Shown here: positions 33,074 through 36,565 of the stretch, in pieces
Layout of the letters: each line of letters starts with the position of its first letter
Numbering within the stretch: position 1 is the stretch's first letter
Assembly (NCBI GenBank): GCA_002471575.1
Contig: DKQG01000056.1
Span: 49,507 to 86,071, forward strand
Direction: 5' to 3'
DNA: 36,565 nucleotides
Source of the DNA: Alphaproteobacteria bacterium UBA7314
GTDB lineage: Bacteria; Pseudomonadota; Alphaproteobacteria; MPNO01; UBA830
Position numbers and translations under genes: made by a program
Notes under the pieces: generated by a model
Databases searched by the model: none
Told to the model about the DNA's origin: nothing
What the model saw: the letters and a program-made list of their open reading frames with translations, nothing else

Positions 33074-34435
33074 ATGACCACGGACACGTGTGCTGCGATT
33101 ATTCTAGCGGCTGGCATGGGAACAAGGATGAAATCGGACCTACCCAAGGTTCTTCATCCCGTGGCAAACCGTCCAATGGTTTCTCATATTATTTCTGCGC
33201 TGGAAGCCGTGTCGCCTGACCGGACAGTGGTGGTCGTCGCCCCCGGCATGGACCGGGTCGCGGATGCCGTGGCCCCGGCTGATACGGCCATCCAGGCGGA
33301 AGCGCTGGGCACCGGCCATGCTGTGCTGTCCGCCCGCGACGCGATGAAAGGCTTCGAAGGCGACGTGCTGGTCCTGTTCGGGGATACGCCGCTGCTGACG
33401 GCGGAAACCATACAGAGTATGTTGTCGGCACGCCGCGCGGCAGACAATCCGGCCGTCGTCGTGCTCGGCTTCCGACCAGACAATCCCGCCGAGTACGGGC
33501 GCCTGATCACTGGTGCCGACGGTGCACTCGAAGCGATTGTCGAGGTCAAGGACGCGTCCCAGGAGCAACGGAAAATCGGCCTCTGCAACGCGGGGATCAT
33601 GGCGATTGACAGCGCGCATCTGCTGCCGCTGCTGGATGGCATCGGTAACGACAACGCCAACGGCGAATACTACCTGACTGACATCGTCAAAATCGCCCGT
33701 GCCCGCGATCTCGCCTGTGCGGTGGTGGAAGCCTCGGATCCGGTCGAGGTGATGGGCGTCAACAGCCGGGCGCAGCTTGCCGAAGCTGAGGCCGCCATGC
33801 AGGACCGCCTGCGTCAGGCCGCGATGGCGGCCGGCGTGACGATGACCGATCCCGGCACGGTATGGCTGTCGGCGGACACCCGGATCGGCCGCGATGTCTC
33901 CATCGGACCGAACGTTTTCTTCGGTCCCGGCGTTTCCATCGCCGACAATGTCGAAATCCGGTCGTTCTGCCATATCGAGCAAGCCGACGTGGCCTCCGGT
34001 GCGATCATCGGACCGTTCGCACGGTTGAGGCCCGGCGCGGACCTCGAAGAAGACGTCCATATCGGCAATTTCGTCGAGATCAAAGCGGCGAGGGTTGAAC
34101 GGGGTGCTAAGGTCAATCATCTCACCTATATCGGCGATGCGCGGATTGGGTCGAAAGCGAATATCGGGGCAGGGACGATCACCTGCAATTACGACGGGTT
34201 TTTCAAGTATCACACGGACATCGGCGCGGGCGCGTTCGTCGGATCGAACTCGGCGCTGGTGGCGCCGGTTAAGATCGGCGACGGTGCCATCGTTGGCGCG
34301 GGGTCGGTGATCACCGGCGAAGTCGAGGCCGACGCGCTTTCGGTTGCGCGGGGGCGGCAGAAAAATATCGGCGGCTGGGCGAAATCCTTTCGCAATAAAC
34401 GTCAGGCCGAAAATGATGCGGCGAAGAAGAAATAG
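33074..34435 (+). CDS. glmU: Bifunctional N-acetylglucosamine-1-phosphate uridyltransferase / glucosamine-1-phosphate acetyltransferase
   Basis: 453 residues from ATG 33074, giving the family start MTTDTCAAIILAAGMGTRMK, then SDLPKVLHPVANRPM. A longer in-frame start at 33014 has no homology to the family. The N-terminal pyrophosphorylase domain has the GxGTRMKSxxPK motif, LGTGHAVLSA, VLFGDTPLL and NxANGEYYLTDI. The C-terminal left-handed beta-helix shows hexapeptide repeats from about residue 260 and SNSALVAPVKIGDGAIVGAGS. It makes UDP-GlcNAc for peptidoglycan and lipopolysaccharide. glmS follows 36 bases later, so both steps of hexosamine supply are linked. Confidence 0.96.
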   Translation: MTTDTCAAIILAAGMGTRMKSDLPKVLHPVANRPMVSHIISALEAVSPDRTVVVVAPGMDRVADAVAPADTAIQAEALGTGHAVLSARDAMKGFEGDVLVLFGDTPLLTAETIQSMLSARRAADNPAVVVLGFRPDNPAEYGRLITGADGALEAIVEVKDASQEQRKIGLCNAGIMAIDSAHLLPLLDGIGNDNANGEYYLTDIVKIARARDLACAVVEASDPVEVMGVNSRAQLAEAEAAMQDRLRQAAMAAGVTMTDPGTVWLSADTRIGRDVSIGPNVFFGPGVSIADNVEIRSFCHIEQADVASGAIIGPFARLRPGADLEEDVHIGNFVEIKAARVERGAKVNHLTYIGDARIGSKANIGAGTITCNYDGFFKYHTDIGAGAFVGSNSALVAPVKIGDGAIVGAGSVITGEVEADALSVARGRQKNIGGWAKSFRNKRQAENDAAKKK

Positions 34436-34471
34436 CTGGAACAGTTACGGACAGCCTAGGACGGACAAAAT

Positions 34472-36295
34472 ATGTGCGGAATTATCGGAACCATCGGCAA
34501 GGTGGATGCGCCGCCGATCTTGCTGGACGGGCTGAAGCGGCTGGAATACCGCGGCTATGATTCCGCCGGTATCGCGACGCTGGTCGATGGCGGCATCGAG
34601 CGCCGCCGCGCCGAAGGCAAGATCGCTAACCTTGAGTCGCTGATCGACGTAGAGCCGCTGTCGGGGACCATCGGGATCGGTCATACACGCTGGGCCACGC
34701 ACGGCTCGCCGACTGAGGTCAACGCGCATCCCCATGCCGACGACCGCGTGGTTCTGGTCCACAACGGGATCATCGAAAATTTTCAGGAACTACGCCAGGA
34801 ACTCAGCGACGCCGGTCACAGCTTCCAGACCGAAACTGATACGGAAGCTGTGGTTCACCTGATCAGCAGCTATCTTGCCGCGGGCAAGTTGCCAGCTGAG
34901 GCCGTCGCGGCCGCTCTGAAACGCCTCGAAGGGGCTTTCGCGCTGGCTATCCTGTTTGCCGGGCATGACGACATAATGATCGCCGCCCGACGCGGCAGCC
35001 CGCTTGCCATCGGCTATGGTGACGGCGAAATGTATATCGGCTCTGATGCTCTAGCGCTGGCGCCGTTGACCCAGCAGATCAGCTACCTCGATGAGGGTGA
35101 TTGGGCCGAGATCACGGCTGAAGGCGCCGTAGTGCACGACGAAACCGACGCCGTGGTGACGCGCGAAATCCAGCAGACATCGTCCTCCGGTGCGATGACC
35201 GGCAAGGGCAACTTCCCGCACTTCATGCTCAAGGAAATCTACGAACAGCCCGCGGTGATCGGCGATACCCTGCAAACGATCCTCAATCCGTGGAACGAGA
35301 TGATCACCCTGCCGGAACTGCCTTTCGACCTTACCAAAATTCCGCGCGTGACCATCGTTGCCTGTGGCACCTCCTACCACGCGGGCATGGTGGCGCGGTA
35401 CTGGTTCGAAACCGTCGCTGGGGTGCCCTGCGACATTGATATCGCGTCCGAGTTCCGCTACCGCACGGTGGAAATGCGGCAGGGCGGCATGTCGCTGTTC
35501 ATTTCCCAATCCGGCGAGACTGCCGATACCCTTGCGGCGCTGCGCTACGCGAAGGAACAGGGCCAGCACATCGTTTCGGTGGTAAATGTCGCTGAAAGCT
35601 CGATGGCGCGGGAATCGGACGCGATCCTGCAAACTAAGGCGGGCCCGGAGATCGGCGTGGCGTCGACCAAGGCCTTTACAACGCAGCTCACCACGCTGGC
35701 TTGTTTCGTGATCGGTATGGCGGCAGCGCGGGGTCGGATAGACCAGGAACAGGAGTCCGCACTCTGCCACGCGCTGACCGAGGTGCCGTCACGGGCGAAC
35801 GACGTACTGAACCACGACGAGGCCATCAAAACGCTGGCGCACGAGGTGATGGATGCTCGAGACTTGCTCTATCTCGGCCGCGGCACTGGCTTCCCCATTG
35901 CGCTCGAGGGCGCGCTGAAGCTGAAGGAAATTTCCTATATCCACGCTGAGGGCTATGCCGCTGGCGAAATGAAGCATGGCCCCATCGCGCTGATTGACGA
36001 ACACGTGCCGGTCATCGTGATTGCGCCGTCGGATGAACTGTTCGACAAGACGGCATCCAATATGCAGGAGGTCATCGCCCGCGGCGGGCGGGTGATTTTC
36101 CTGTCGGACGCGACGGGCATCGAAAAGCTGGGCGACATGGCTGCGGCGACCATCGAACTGCCGGCGGTCGATGCTTATGTGGCGCCGATCCTTTACACGA
36201 TCCCGATCCAGCTTCTCGCCTATCATGTTGCGGTGCTGAAAGGCACGGATGTTGATCAGCCGCGGAACCTCGCCAAATCGGTGACAGTGGAATAG
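34472..36295 (+). CDS. glmS: Glutamine--fructose-6-phosphate aminotransferase (isomerising)
   Basis: 607 residues, full length. The N-terminal glutaminase domain starts MCGIIGTIG, so Cys2 becomes the nucleophile, with RLEYRGYDSAGIA, GHTRWATHGSPTEVNAHPH and HNGIIENFQEL. The two SIS isomerase domains have ACGTSYHAGMVARYW, ISQSGETADTLAALR, ASTKAFTTQ and a C-terminal NLAKSVTVE. It forms glucosamine-6-phosphate from fructose-6-phosphate and glutamine, the first step before GlmM and GlmU. No glmS ribozyme is expected or seen in the 36-base gap upstream. Confidence 0.97.
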   Translation: MCGIIGTIGKVDAPPILLDGLKRLEYRGYDSAGIATLVDGGIERRRAEGKIANLESLIDVEPLSGTIGIGHTRWATHGSPTEVNAHPHADDRVVLVHNGIIENFQELRQELSDAGHSFQTETDTEAVVHLISSYLAAGKLPAEAVAAALKRLEGAFALAILFAGHDDIMIAARRGSPLAIGYGDGEMYIGSDALALAPLTQQISYLDEGDWAEITAEGAVVHDETDAVVTREIQQTSSSGAMTGKGNFPHFMLKEIYEQPAVIGDTLQTILNPWNEMITLPELPFDLTKIPRVTIVACGTSYHAGMVARYWFETVAGVPCDIDIASEFRYRTVEMRQGGMSLFISQSGETADTLAALRYAKEQGQHIVSVVNVAESSMARESDAILQTKAGPEIGVASTKAFTTQLTTLACFVIGMAAARGRIDQEQESALCHALTEVPSRANDVLNHDEAIKTLAHEVMDARDLLYLGRGTGFPIALEGALKLKEISYIHAEGYAAGEMKHGPIALIDEHVPVIVIAPSDELFDKTASNMQEVIARGGRVIFLSDATGIEKLGDMAAATIELPAVDAYVAPILYTIPIQLLAYHVAVLKGTDVDQPRNLAKSVTVE

Positions 36296-36565
36296 ATTTC
36301 ACTGGATAAATTCGGATCCAAGGAAGTTTTTTCTGATGGTTGAAGTGACCGTCAGAACTCGGACTCTCACGCTCCCCGAACTACCCAAAAAGCGTTGAGG
36401 GACTGAAACTCATTCACGTTCTGCACTTGCGGAGAGTAAAGCTACGCATCGTGAGAACATGAAGACCCCAGATCAAAAATTTGTGTCCGTCTGATTAAAT
36501 TCGGAAATCACCTTCTTTGCGCACTCCACTTACCGGGTGTTTGCGGACTTCCTGATGCGAGCAGG
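36296..36565. other. Non-coding tail after glmS, with one hairpin
   Basis: No gene is recognised to the right edge. A 9-bp stem, TTCTGATGG (36331-36339) with CCGTCAGAA (36349-36357), has a 9-base loop and one G-T wobble. It starts 36 bases after the glmS stop. It is in the right place for a transcription terminator but lacks a following T-run, so its function is uncertain. Confidence 0.35.

Noticed and set aside
33140..34213. Long antisense open frame (357 codons) opposite glmU
   Set aside because: A codon-bias shadow typical of GC-rich genes; no family resemblance, and glmU is certain.

Overview
The window (about 36.6 kb, GC-rich, almost fully coding) looks like a chromosome segment of an alphaproteobacterium. 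The best single indicator is an intact gcrA (13203-13580), a cell-cycle regulator essentially confined to that class. The SpeH/SpeE pair, the glmU-glmS pair and the TraR/DksA-type zinc-finger protein fit this. There is no IS element, integrase, phage gene or CRISPR array. || LAYOUT. (1) 1-3.9 kb: the start of an Lrp/AsnC regulator runs off the left edge on the minus strand and is divergent from a cupin thiol-dioxygenase-like gene. An MDR oxidoreductase, an acyl-CoA ligase and a secreted CAP-domain protein follow on the plus strand. (2) 3.9-11.75 kb: mostly housekeeping genes. These are spermidine biosynthesis (speH-speE, translationally coupled), a DmdC-type acyl-CoA dehydrogenase, a D-2-hydroxyacid FAD dehydrogenase, a Sua5-type tRNA t6A enzyme overlapping cysQ, an SRAP (HMCES/YedK) DNA-protein crosslink gene and a DksA-like protein. 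(3) 11.8-31.2 kb: an accessory island for catabolism of carboxylated aromatics. It has four Rieske oxygenase alpha-subunit genes (one broken), a LigJ-like 4-oxalomesaconate hydratase, a BenD-like cis-diol dehydrogenase and two 4,5-dihydroxyphthalate-decarboxylase-like (Pht5) genes (one frameshifted). It also has two class II aldolase/adducin genes, a shikimate-dehydrogenase paralogue, a zinc alcohol dehydrogenase, a COG0523/CobW metallochaperone GTPase, a carboxymuconolactone-decarboxylase-family protein, a Cys-nucleophile alpha/beta hydrolase, a VOC protein and a small Cys-Cys-ending protein. No ferredoxin or reductase partner, no LigAB-type ring-cleavage enzyme and no dedicated regulator is visible, so any pathway must be completed elsewhere. 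(4) 31.4-36.3 kb: a heavily decayed cytochrome c' pseudogene, tRNA-Val(CAC), a DUF3108 protein and glmU-glmS. || HOW THE GENES WORK TOGETHER (inference): Rieske oxygenases dihydroxylate a phthalate- or benzoate-like ring. The BenD-like SDR re-aromatises the diol, Pht5-like and class II enzymes decarboxylate, and LigJ plus a class II aldolase process the ring-opened dicarboxylic acids. The COG0523 protein and the Cys-Cys protein may serve metal supply. || DECAY. Five genes are broken to different degrees: a Rieske gene (one in-frame TGA), a TRAP DctM C-terminus (truncated and frameshifted), HyuA (internal deletion and truncation), a Pht5-like gene (frameshift) and cytochrome c' (lost start, three stops, two frameshifts). 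All five lie between 11.8 and 31.9 kb, in or beside the island, which suggests a catabolic region under relaxed selection.
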